From: Bacteroidota bacterium
GTDB taxonomy: Bacteria; Bacteroidota; Bacteroidia; Chitinophagales; JADIYW01
Reading direction: 5' to 3'
Length of the DNA: 64,000 bases
Assembly: GCA_016705125.1 (NCBI GenBank)
Contig: JADIYW010000001.1
Span: 146,501-210,500, forward strand
The translations under genes and the position numbers were made by a program. The notes under the pieces are model-generated. The model did no database searches, was not told the DNA's origin, and saw only the letters and a list, made by a program, of their open reading frames with translations. Each line of letters starts with the position of its first letter. Positions within the stretch are counted from its first letter, which is position 1. Below are positions 25,838-34,127 of the stretch, piece by piece.

Positions 25838-26257
25838 ATGATACAAAGAATTCAAACCATCTATTTACTACTAGCCACAATTGCAAGTATTGTAATGGGA
25901 TTAGCGCCGCTTGGAACTATAATTAATAAGGAAACAATGGATCAATCCCTTTTTGGTGGTCAACAGGCATTGCCAATTCTTATTTTAGGGATTTTAAGTG
26001 GGTGTATTGCATTTGGCAGTATTTTTTTATTTAATAATAGAAAACTACAACTTAATATCGTTCGATCAAATGCTGTTTTGATAGGCATTTTTATGGCTGT
26101 TTGTATATATTATTTAGTTTTTAATTCTGTAACCAAGATTGATCTTCCACGACCAGGAATTGTGTTCCCTTTTTTTGCTTTAGTATTTAATATCTTAGGA
26201 ATGAAAGGAATAAAAGCGGATGAAAAGTTGATTAAATCGATGGATAGATTGCGTTAA
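25838..26257 (+). CDS. DUF4293 family membrane protein
   Basis: A 139-residue protein with four predicted transmembrane helices, starting MIQRIQTIYLLLATIASIV and ending in a short basic tail after KADEKLIKSMDRLR. This layout is typical of DUF4293, a family of unknown function found mainly in Bacteroidota and often close to housekeeping genes. Its stop overlaps the stop of the convergent gene at 26254, so the two genes share their last bases. No function can be assigned. Confidence 0.85.
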   Translation: MIQRIQTIYLLLATIASIVMGLAPLGTIINKETMDQSLFGGQQALPILILGILSGCIAFGSIFLFNNRKLQLNIVRSNAVLIGIFMAVCIYYLVFNSVTKIDLPRPGIVFPFFALVFNILGMKGIKADEKLIKSMDRLR

Positions 26258-27084
26258 AACTTGAATATTTTCCATTCTGCAATTGATTTTCCAATAATAA
26301 TCCCTTTTCCGAGTACTATTTGAGTCAAATTTACGTCAATGGGAATGGCAAATTTTTGTTTTGTTTTTATATCAATAGCCTCAATTATATTATTTTTCTT
26401 GTAGATTATTTTGCCATCAAATGCTTCTATTTCATTTGGAAAACAACCTAAAAAAAATGCTGTTTTGTAATTTCCAAAATTATCTAACACCACTACTTCG
26501 CCACTGGCTCTTATACAAAATAAGTAATCATTAGATTCTATCAATTTAGTAAATGCATTTAAATTGGCTTTTAATCCCGCTTGAATACTTCTTATATCTA
26601 TTGAAATTATTGCCTTTCCAGATTGGTCTATTTTATATAAAAACTTATTTCCATCATCAAAAATCCATAAATTCTGGTTGTCTTGTGATGCACAAACGGC
26701 AGAAATATTTAAATAATCTGTTTTGTTTAAATCAATTTCAGCATTTAAGGATAATCGTCTGTCCAAAACAGCTATTTTCCCTTGGTCAGGGAAATACAAA
26801 ATGGTTTTAAACGGATTCTCACAGGAAATAACAGTACCAGAATTCAAAAACAAGCTATTATAATTGAATAGTTCTTTTCCAGTTTCATCATATTTTATCA
26901 AAAAATTTGATTTTGATAAAAAATAACCATTATTCACTCCATCAATTCCTATACAATTACCATTAGAAGAAATGGTTCCATTGTAACTCAATAGAATGGT
27001 ATCTACTGTTTGTCCGTTTGAGCTTAAGTAAAAGCACATTATACTAATCCATAAAACGAGCCAACTTTGCTTCATTTCCATCAT
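26254..27084 (-). CDS. Secreted protein of unknown function, propeller-like repeats
   Basis: A 276-residue protein with a signal peptide (about 1-24, ending SSNGQ) and a body of repeated short beta-strand motifs: FLIKYDETGKELF, KIAVLDRRLSLNAEI, LWIFDDGNKFLYKIDQSGKAI, EVVVLDNFGNYKTAF, IIEAIDIKTKQKF. These look like blades of a beta-propeller. I recognise no enzyme motif. The start overlaps the end of the lpxH-like gene by 41 bases (32 if the ATG at 27075 is used), so it belongs to the same transcription unit. Its role, perhaps binding at the cell surface or periplasm, is open. Position after lpxH could mean an envelope function or simply a hitch-hiking gene. Confidence 0.7.
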   Translation of the reverse strand: MMEMKQSWLVLWISIMCFYLSSNGQTVDTILLSYNGTISSNGNCIGIDGVNNGYFLSKSNFLIKYDETGKELFNYNSLFLNSGTVISCENPFKTILYFPDQGKIAVLDRRLSLNAEIDLNKTDYLNISAVCASQDNQNLWIFDDGNKFLYKIDQSGKAIISIDIRSIQAGLKANLNAFTKLIESNDYLFCIRASGEVVVLDNFGNYKTAFFLGCFPNEIEAFDGKIIYKKNNIIEAIDIKTKQKFAIPIDVNLTQIVLGKGIIIGKSIAEWKIFKF

Positions 27085-27859
27085 ATATTAAATAGGTGAA
27101 ATTAACCATCCAATCGCCCAAATTAAAATAAACACTCTTTTCTTTCAAAATTATTTCAAGAGGCAAATGTCTATGCCCAAATACAAAATAATCAAAATGA
27201 TGCATTTCTAATTTTCGTTTAGCATATAGTATTAACCATTCTTTGTCTTCCCCAAAATATTTTTCCCACTCTGGATTGGTTTTACTACTGTTTGACCATA
27301 ATCTTGCAATTAATATGCCAATATCGGGATGAAGCCATTTAAAACACCATTGAAAAAAAGGTTGTGTAAATATTTTTTTTAATCGTTTAAATTTTTTGTC
27401 ATTGGGACCTAATCCATCACCATGAGCAACAAAAAAAGTTTTTCCATCAACGTTGACAATCAATTGTTTGCGATGAATGCTCACATTCAATTCTTGTTCA
27501 AGATAATCAAACATCCAAATATCGTGGTTGCCGGTAAATATATGAACTGGAATGCCACTATCTGTAAATTCAGCGATTTTACCTAATAATCTGGTGCCGC
27601 CTTTTGGTATTGCATGCTTATATTCAAACCAAAAATCAAAAATATCGCCTACTAAAAATAAAACGGCAGTAGTAGATTTTATTTCATCCAACCAGCGCAC
27701 AATTTTTTTCTCTCTTGATAATGATTCTTCAAATGGTTGTGTGCCTAAATGAAAATCTGAGGCAAAATAAATTTTTTTATTTTGTGGAAGTGATATTTGT
27801 ATTTGTTCGATTTGGCTCAACTTTTTTCCAAATATACTACTAATTTCTTTTGGTTTCAA
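27044..27859 (-). CDS. lpxH: UDP-2,3-diacylglucosamine diphosphatase LpxH-type
   Basis: Metallophosphoesterase of 271 residues, predicted to cleave UDP-2,3-diacylglucosamine to lipid X in lipid A synthesis at the inner membrane. The metal ligands are in order: DFHLG (35-39), GDIFDFW (71-77), GNHD (110-113), HGD (146-148) and GHRH (228-231). A member of the wider calcineurin-like family with another substrate remains possible, but DIFDFW and the overall length favour LpxH. It overlaps the 3' end of leuD by 20 bases, an unusual fusion of a lipid A gene into a leucine operon. Confidence 0.85.
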   Translation of the reverse strand: MKPKEISSIFGKKLSQIEQIQISLPQNKKIYFASDFHLGTQPFEESLSREKKIVRWLDEIKSTTAVLFLVGDIFDFWFEYKHAIPKGGTRLLGKIAEFTDSGIPVHIFTGNHDIWMFDYLEQELNVSIHRKQLIVNVDGKTFFVAHGDGLGPNDKKFKRLKKIFTQPFFQWCFKWLHPDIGILIARLWSNSSKTNPEWEKYFGEDKEWLILYAKRKLEMHHFDYFVFGHRHLPLEIILKEKSVYFNLGDWMVNFTYLIYDGNEAKLARFMD

Positions 27860-28427
27860 ATGACTCTATCTCACTTTTCAAACTCAATAAGTAATCAATA
27901 TCATCAAAACCATTAATTAGGCATGTTTTTTTATAAGGATTTATTTCAAAACTTTCTACAAGATTAGTGTCTTTAATGCTAATCGTTTGTTGTTGAATAT
28001 CAACGATTAACAAAGTATTTTCATCTTTTTCTGTCAATTCGAAAATGCTAGATAAAAATGCAGGAGAAACAACTAAAGGCAAAAGTCCATTATTCAATGC
28101 ATTATTTTTAAATATATCTGCAAAAAAACTTGAAACAACAACCTTAAAACCTGCATCCAGAATTGCCCAAGCGGCATGCTCTCTACTTGAACCACAACCG
28201 AAATTTTTACCTGCAACCAAAATTTCACCTTTATATCTTGGATTATTTAAAACAAAGTCATTTTTCAATGTATTGTCAGAATTATATCTCCAATCTCTGA
28301 ACAAATTATCTCCAAAACCTTCACGGGTAGTGGCTTTTAGAAACCGAGCTGGTATAATTTGATCAGTATCAACGTCTTCCAAATTTAATGGAACACATGT
28401 GGATTGTAATGTTATAAATTTTTCCAT
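27840..28427 (-). CDS. leuD: 3-isopropylmalate dehydratase small subunit
   Basis: Small (swivelling) subunit of isopropylmalate isomerase, which converts 2-isopropylmalate to 3-isopropylmalate together with LeuC. The 195 residues contain the family signature GKNFGCGSSREHAAWAI and the N-terminal LEDVDTDQIIPARFLK. It starts 21 bases after leuC and its end overlaps the lpxH-type gene by 20 bases. Order on the minus strand is leuA-leuC-leuD. leuB is separate at 56-57 kb. Confidence 0.97.
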   Translation of the reverse strand: MEKFITLQSTCVPLNLEDVDTDQIIPARFLKATTREGFGDNLFRDWRYNSDNTLKNDFVLNNPRYKGEILVAGKNFGCGSSREHAAWAILDAGFKVVVSSFFADIFKNNALNNGLLPLVVSPAFLSSIFELTEKDENTLLIVDIQQQTISIKDTNLVESFEINPYKKTCLINGFDDIDYLLSLKSEIESFETKRN

Positions 28428-28448
28428 TATTCGTTATAATTTATGAGA

Positions 28449-29846
28449 TTAAATAAAATCTCTTGGGTCAGTAATTTTTCCTGTTAAAGCTGCAGCCATA
28501 GCCGTAAGTGGACTTGCTAATAGTGTTTTTGCTCCAGGTCCTTGCCTTCCTTCAAAATTTCTATTTGAAGTAGAAATACAATATTCACCTGAAGGAATTT
28601 TATCTTCATTCATTCCCAAACATGCCGAACAACCTGGTTCTCTTAATTCAAAACCAGCAGACGCTAAAATTTTATCTAAACCTTCTTCAATTGCTTGATT
28701 CTCAACTTTTTTAGAACCCGGTACTATCCATGCAGTCACATTGTCCGCTTTTTTTCGTCCTTTTGCCATCTGTGCTACTAATCTCAAATCTTCGATTCTA
28801 GAGTTTGTGCAACTGCCAATAAACACATAATTAATTGGCTTGCCCACTAGATTATTATCTGCTTCAAAACCCATATAATCCAATGCCTTTTTAAATCCTA
28901 ATCGTTCATTATCAGATACATCTGCAACAGTTGGTATTTTAGATTCTATTTTTATGCCCATGCCAGGATTGGTTCCATAAGTAATCATAGGCGAAATGTC
29001 ACTTGCGTCAAAACTATATTCCTTGTCAAAGATTGCATCATCATCGGTTGCCAATTGCTTCCACTTTTCTATAGCGATATCAAAAGCTTCACCCTTTGGT
29101 GCAAATTGCCTTCCTTTAATATAATCAAAAGTAATTTCATCGGGCGCAATTATTCCACCTCGAGCACCCATTTCTATACTCATATTACATATTGTCATTC
29201 TTGCTTCCATCGATAATTTCCTAATGGCCGACCCAGCATATTCAACAAAATAACCTGTACCGCCACTAGCCGAAATTTTTGAAATAATATATAGAATTAT
29301 ATCTTTAGACAAAACGCCCTTTGAAAGCTCTCCATCAATATTAATCCGCATTTTTTTAGGCTTCATTTGTAATACACATTGTGTAGCCAATACATGTTCC
29401 ACTTCACTTGTGCCTATTCCAAATGCAATTGCGCCAAATGCACCATGTGTTGAGGTGTGGCTATCGCCACAAACAATTGTCATGCCTGGTAATGTAAAAC
29501 CAAGTTCAGGACCAATTACATGTACAATTCCTTGATAAGGATGCCCCAATCCGTATAATTCGATACCATGTGTATTGCAATTTTTTATCAAAGTATCTAC
29601 TTGGTGTCTAGAAAGTGCCTCTTTAATTGGAAGGTGTTGGTTTTTTGTTGGTACATTATGATCTGCGGTTGCCACTATATTTTGTGGTCTAAAAACTGGA
29701 AGTCCCCGCTTTTCAAGCCCTGAAAATGCCTGAGGTGTGGTAACTTCATGAATAAAATGCTTATCGATATATAGTACTTGCGGGCCATCTTCAATGGCTT
29801 TTACTACATGACTTTCCCAAATTTTTTCAAATATTGATTTTCCCAT
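28449..29846 (-). CDS. leuC: 3-isopropylmalate dehydratase large subunit
   Basis: Large subunit of isopropylmalate isomerase (aconitase family, 465 residues). The cysteine ligands of the 4Fe-4S cluster are visible in FIGSCTNSR and CSACLGM. The substrate-binding stretches GDSHTSTHGAFGAIAFGIGTSEVEHVLATQ and STSNRNFEGRQG are intact. It acts as a heterodimer with LeuD in the cytoplasm. The gene follows leuA after 77 bases with no terminator between them, so it is probably in the same operon. Confidence 0.98.
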   Translation of the reverse strand: MGKSIFEKIWESHVVKAIEDGPQVLYIDKHFIHEVTTPQAFSGLEKRGLPVFRPQNIVATADHNVPTKNQHLPIKEALSRHQVDTLIKNCNTHGIELYGLGHPYQGIVHVIGPELGFTLPGMTIVCGDSHTSTHGAFGAIAFGIGTSEVEHVLATQCVLQMKPKKMRINIDGELSKGVLSKDIILYIISKISASGGTGYFVEYAGSAIRKLSMEARMTICNMSIEMGARGGIIAPDEITFDYIKGRQFAPKGEAFDIAIEKWKQLATDDDAIFDKEYSFDASDISPMITYGTNPGMGIKIESKIPTVADVSDNERLGFKKALDYMGFEADNNLVGKPINYVFIGSCTNSRIEDLRLVAQMAKGRKKADNVTAWIVPGSKKVENQAIEEGLDKILASAGFELREPGCSACLGMNEDKIPSGEYCISTSNRNFEGRQGPGAKTLLASPLTAMAAALTGKITDPRDFI

Positions 29847-29923
29847 TTTTTCGATTTATAGTAATTACTCAAGATAATTAATGAAAATATATCTTGAAAA
29901 TAATTTTACTTGAAAATATAAAT

Positions 29924-31414
29924 TTACAGTTTATTTATTGCATCTACATAAGCCTTCGCGGTTGCAATTACAATATCGGTATCGGCACCAAAACCATAGT
30001 AGAAAGCACCCTTATTAGAAACTTGAATATGAACTTTTCCTAAATCATCACTTCCGCCTGTAACGGCTTGCACTAAAAATTCTTCAAGGTGGCAAAGCTG
30101 TCCAACGATTGATTTTACAGCTTTTATTGTAGCATCTACTGGTCCATTACCTTTGGATTCTCCAATTTTTATTTCACCATTTTTTTTCAATTTCACAATT
30201 GCATGAGATCCGCCATCGCCACACTCCACTTTTACACTTTCTACTTCATAAAATTTCCCTTCATTGCTTAAGCCCATCATTTCTAATAAATCCTCATCAT
30301 AAATCTCTTTTCGCTGATCGGCCAATTCAAGAAATTTTATATATACCTCATTTAATTCTTCTTTCGAAAGCTTAAGTCCAATTTTTTCTAATCTGTAATT
30401 AAGTGCTGCTCTTCCACTTCGTGCTGTAAGCACAATTAAAGATTCTGGAATACCTACATCATGTGGGTTTATTATCTCGTAATTCTCTCTGTTTTTGAGC
30501 ATGCCGTCTTGATGAATTCCTGACGAATGAGCAAATGCATTTCGACCAACAATTGCTTTATTAGGCTGGACTGGCATCCGCATTAATCGAGTAATTAAAC
30601 GACTAGTTGGATATATCTTTTTTATATTTATATCTGTATGAAGATTAAGTGTTGCGCTGTGGCTTTTAAGCACCATTGCAACTTCTTCAAGTGATGTGTT
30701 TCCTGCTCTTTCACCAATTCCATTTACCGTTACCTCCATTTGTCGAGCACCATTTTTTAATCCTGCAACTGTATTTGCAGTAGCCATACCCAAATCATTA
30801 TGGCAATGAACCGAAATAATAGCTTTGTCAATATTTGGCACATTATCGAATAAGTATTTGATTCTTTTCCCATATTCGTCGGGCAAGCAATAACCTGTTG
30901 TGTCTGGAATATTTACAACGGTTGCTCCATTTGCTATTACTGTTTCTACCATTTTGGCCAAAAAACTTAAATCTGCTCGACCAGCATCTTCGCAAAAAAA
31001 TTCAACATCGCCTACTAAATTACGGGCAAACTTTGTAGCCCAAGCAGCCTGCTCTAAAACCTGCTCTCTTGTGGTACGCAATTTATTGATGATATGAATA
31101 TCCGAACTGCCTATTCCTGTATGAATTCTTCCAACATTTGCATATTGCAGTGCTTGAGCTGCACATTCTATATCTTCTCTTCTCGAACGGGTAAGAGCAC
31201 AAATAGTAGGCCGAGTTACAGCCTTACAGATTTCCACAACAGATTTAAAATCTCCAGGGCTTGAAATTGGAAATCCTGCTTCTATTATGTCAACACCTAG
31301 CTCTTCGAGTGCAAGTGCAACTTCAATTTTTTCAATTGTATTTAATTGGCAGCCTGGAACCTGCTCTCCATCTCTCAGTGTGGTATCAAAAACGTAAATT
31401 TTGTCGGTTGACAT
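29924..31414 (-). CDS. leuA: 2-isopropylmalate synthase
   Basis: First committed enzyme of leucine synthesis: condenses acetyl-CoA with 2-oxoisovalerate. The 496 residues show the TIM-barrel catalytic domain (FDTTLRDGEQVPG near residue 9, VHCHNDLGMATAN with the metal-binding HxH, NGIGERAGN) and a C-terminal LeuA dimerisation/allosteric domain (about 385-496, SKGNGPVDATIKAVKSIV) that gives leucine feedback control in the family. It heads the leuA-leuC-leuD-lpxH run. The upstream region (31415-31560) shows no T-box or leucine-rich leader peptide that I can support. Confidence 0.96.
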   Translation of the reverse strand: MSTDKIYVFDTTLRDGEQVPGCQLNTIEKIEVALALEELGVDIIEAGFPISSPGDFKSVVEICKAVTRPTICALTRSRREDIECAAQALQYANVGRIHTGIGSSDIHIINKLRTTREQVLEQAAWATKFARNLVGDVEFFCEDAGRADLSFLAKMVETVIANGATVVNIPDTTGYCLPDEYGKRIKYLFDNVPNIDKAIISVHCHNDLGMATANTVAGLKNGARQMEVTVNGIGERAGNTSLEEVAMVLKSHSATLNLHTDINIKKIYPTSRLITRLMRMPVQPNKAIVGRNAFAHSSGIHQDGMLKNRENYEIINPHDVGIPESLIVLTARSGRAALNYRLEKIGLKLSKEELNEVYIKFLELADQRKEIYDEDLLEMMGLSNEGKFYEVESVKVECGDGGSHAIVKLKKNGEIKIGESKGNGPVDATIKAVKSIVGQLCHLEEFLVQAVTGGSDDLGKVHIQVSNKGAFYYGFGADTDIVIATAKAYVDAINKL

Positions 31415-31576
31415 TTTAATTGGATTTGGTTTAAAATTTTGAAATTCTAAAGTACTTTATTTTATTGATTTCCTATTTTAAGACAAGATTAAATAAATCA
31501 ATATCATCAATTTTATATGTATTTAGTGCAAAAAATAACATTTATTCAATATAAAATCAGTAAAAGAATAAAAAAA

Positions 31577-31600
31577 AGGCGGTTTAAAATTAAACCGCCT
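31577..31600 (-). terminator. Terminator hairpin after the PorT-like gene
   Basis: AGGCGGTTTAA (31577-31587) / TTAAACCGCCT (31590-31600), preceded on the plus strand by a run of A, which is a run of U for minus-strand transcription. It lies 22 bases past the stop of the gene at 31622 and upstream of leuA. Confidence 0.85.
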
Positions 31601-31621
31601 TTAAAATTATATTTTATTTGC

Positions 31622-32314
31622 TTATAAACCATTTATTGCAATCCCAAAAGTAATTGGATGTAATTGCGGGCCTGCATCTTGCTTAAATAAGCTGCTTATA
31701 TTGTAAAATGCAAATAAATTAAACATTCCATATCCACCTCTAATGGAAACTCCATATCTCAATTTTTGAAGATACTTAATGTTAAACTCTTTAAACTTAA
31801 CGGTTTCTCCGCTACCATTTAATTCTGGTCCTTTATATTTCCATTTGTTTTGTAATAAAAAGCCCAATTTAAATCCAGTAGCCAATTTCCATGAGGTTCC
31901 TTTTTCATTTGGCTTTGATCTAAATCTAAATTCTAAGGGAATATCAACATAAGTTAAAGAAATTTTATTTTTTTTAAAGTCGAATTCATTCTTGTCTATT
32001 GGAACAAAATAAGTCTCTGCTGTATCCGAAACAATTTGCGATCGATGGTAAAAATTACTTGAACTTATACCTAATCCTGGTGCAAAGCTGAAGTGCGACT
32101 TACCCAATGGCAAATCGTACATAAAATAAACACCAGCACCTCTTGAAAGTGCACTTATTTTTAAAGTGTCAGGTTTTCCTATTATGTTTTCAAGTCCCAA
32201 CTCAAAAACAACCCTGTCAGAAGCTTTATTAATTTTTTCTTTAGTTTCTTTATCCTGACTAAAGCCATGGCTACAAACCATAGTAATTAAAAATAAAAAG
32301 ATAATTTTTCGCAT
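31622..32314 (-). CDS. Outer membrane beta-barrel protein, PorT-like
   Basis: A 230-residue protein with a signal peptide (about 1-19, ending HGFSQ) and alternating amphipathic strands ending in an aromatic-rich, hydrophobic C-terminus (TFGIAINGL). It resembles the small PorT/OMP_b-brl_2 barrels common in Bacteroidota. Landmarks are SFAPGLGISSSNFYHR, LTYVDIPLEFRFR and WKLATGFKLGFLL. A TATCTTTG -7-like box is at 32337-32344 on the minus strand. It has its own terminator, so it is likely a single-gene unit. True PorT is part of the type IX secretion system, but generic relatives are numerous, so I do not assign that role. Confidence 0.75.
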   Translation of the reverse strand: MRKIIFLFLITMVCSHGFSQDKETKEKINKASDRVVFELGLENIIGKPDTLKISALSRGAGVYFMYDLPLGKSHFSFAPGLGISSSNFYHRSQIVSDTAETYFVPIDKNEFDFKKNKISLTYVDIPLEFRFRSKPNEKGTSWKLATGFKLGFLLQNKWKYKGPELNGSGETVKFKEFNIKYLQKLRYGVSIRGGYGMFNLFAFYNISSLFKQDAGPQLHPITFGIAINGL

Positions 32315-32369
32315 AAATTTTTTATTTGTAAAGTTGCAAAGATAATTTTTTATTGTTAAAAACCACTTT

Positions 32370-34127
32370 TTAAAACCGAACTGGCCCTAAAGTAAAATCA
32401 TAATAATGGTTAAATAGATTTGAAATCATCCCAAACGAAATAATGTGGCTCTTTAAAGAAAAACCATTTTCAAAATTATAAAATCTATTTTGAAGCTTTC
32501 CTTGAATGGCCAAGTTAATTTTTGGATTAATAATAAAGCCTGCTTTCATTTCATTATTTAATACATCCACTTTAGACCCTTGTAGTGTTTTTACATTATC
32601 GTTGGCACCAAAAAATGATTGAGGTATAAATAAATTTGACCCTGCATTTAAAATAGTAAATGCCCCTTGGTTAATTACATTTAATCCTTGGTTATACCAT
32701 GAAAATTTCCATTCGCCATAAAATCTTTTATATCTATAATTAACGAAAAGCAAAACTTCATTAAAATTTGCTCCAAGCGGATGCGCCAAAGGTTGAGAAT
32801 AATGGGAGAAATTAATTATAGAATCTACGCCACTATAGGTATATGGCCTAGTTCGATTAAACTCAAGTTGAACATTCAAATTTTTTACACCAGCCACTTC
32901 ATAATATTTTACTCCGGCCTGGATTCCTCCTCTTAGATTTGAACTTGAAAATCCACCTAGTTGATCTGCAGCGAGTTGACCATAAAGAATAATTTCTTTT
33001 GGTAGGGTGAATCTAAAATTCAATCCATATAATCGCTTGTTATCAAGATTTTTTTGAAATGCACGAATGCCAATAATAGGATTTAAAAAATTAGGGTCAA
33101 AGGCGGTATTTCCTTCAGGAGTAGTTCTTCTCCAAACAATGCCTTCAAAAATACCTAATTCCATCCATGGAGTAATTTCGGCAGTTAAATAATTAAAATT
33201 TGCTAATTTTCTATCCACCCCACGTGCAAACCCCTGATCAGATGTTACGTTAGCTTGTAATTCGGCAAAAATATTAACATACTTTATTTTCCAAAACTTA
33301 GTGGTGAATTGCACATGTGGGTAGGTAAATGAATTATCAGATAATAATAGAGAACGGTAACCATCACCGATAAAATGCTTTCCATTTCCAAGTTTTACAT
33401 TAAAATATTTATTTGGCGAATAAGAAATATAGCCAACTGCAGATGCAAAATCAAAACCATCGCCTTTAAAGTTTTTAGTTTTTGATTCTCCTGGCGCAGC
33501 TTGAATTACCCTTGTTTGTATTCCAGTTAGGAATGGGAATCGTGCTTGGTTTTCCATAAAAGCAGTATAAATAGAAACCCTTTTCCCAATATTTGCTTTT
33601 AATTCTACACCACGCATATTGTAGGTTATTATACCACTTTCGTCATTCAAGCTACTTTTTTGACCGGGTAAATTTCCTCTAACTAATTCATATCCCATCT
33701 CCAAACGAAGCAATGGATTTGCAGCAATATAAAACTTTCTGGGCGTTTCACGAATTTCATTTCTTGCAGTGGTATATGCATAACCATATTCAGTTGAGTC
33801 AATAGTTGTCGCTTTTACAAAACCCGTTTCATCGAATCGCAAAATATCGTCATAGCCTACCACATTTATAATTTTTTGAAATTTCGTATCAATTCCAACT
33901 CGTTTTAACTCAAAAGTAGAATCTGGATATACTACATCAAATAATTCATCTGAATTGTATGGTCTAAAGGAAGTATGAAATACAGCCTTATCTTTTTTAT
34001 AAACATCTTTTTCATAAAACTGATTGTATTGCCTACCCAAGGGCATATCTAATTGCTGTCCAAAAGACATTTTAGATATAAAAATAACGATACAAAAAAA
34101 CGAAAACCTAATATGCTTTTTCTTCAC
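32370..34127 (-). CDS. Large outer membrane beta-barrel protein (Wzi/RemB-like)
   Basis: A 585-residue protein with a signal peptide (about 1-23, ending SFGQQ) and many antiparallel beta-strands. The central segment KLGNGKHFIGDGYRSLLLSD, followed by PHVQFTTKFWKIKYVNIF, is characteristic of Bacteroidota proteins annotated as capsule assembly Wzi or gliding protein RemB. Wzi anchors capsule at the outer membrane surface. The start overlaps the preceding glycosylphosphotransferase gene by 20 bases, so the initiator of polysaccharide synthesis and this barrel are co-expressed. That supports a role in surface polysaccharide attachment or export. The precise function is inferred. Confidence 0.72.
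   Translation of the reverse strand: MKKKHIRFSFFCIVIFISKMSFGQQLDMPLGRQYNQFYEKDVYKKDKAVFHTSFRPYNSDELFDVVYPDSTFELKRVGIDTKFQKIINVVGYDDILRFDETGFVKATTIDSTEYGYAYTTARNEIRETPRKFYIAANPLLRLEMGYELVRGNLPGQKSSLNDESGIITYNMRGVELKANIGKRVSIYTAFMENQARFPFLTGIQTRVIQAAPGESKTKNFKGDGFDFASAVGYISYSPNKYFNVKLGNGKHFIGDGYRSLLLSDNSFTYPHVQFTTKFWKIKYVNIFAELQANVTSDQGFARGVDRKLANFNYLTAEITPWMELGIFEGIVWRRTTPEGNTAFDPNFLNPIIGIRAFQKNLDNKRLYGLNFRFTLPKEIILYGQLAADQLGGFSSSNLRGGIQAGVKYYEVAGVKNLNVQLEFNRTRPYTYSGVDSIINFSHYSQPLAHPLGANFNEVLLFVNYRYKRFYGEWKFSWYNQGLNVINQGAFTILNAGSNLFIPQSFFGANDNVKTLQGSKVDVLNNEMKAGFIINPKINLAIQGKLQNRFYNFENGFSLKSHIISFGMISNLFNHYYDFTLGPVRF

Noticed and set aside
31415..31560. Leucine leader peptide, T-box or attenuator for leuA
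   Set aside because: No run of Leu codons, specifier loop or antiterminator hairpin could be found; the hairpin at 31577-31600 belongs to the PorT-like gene.
31622..32314. Assignment as PorT of the type IX secretion system
   Set aside because: Small outer membrane barrels of this type are numerous in Bacteroidota and no other T9SS core gene is adjacent.
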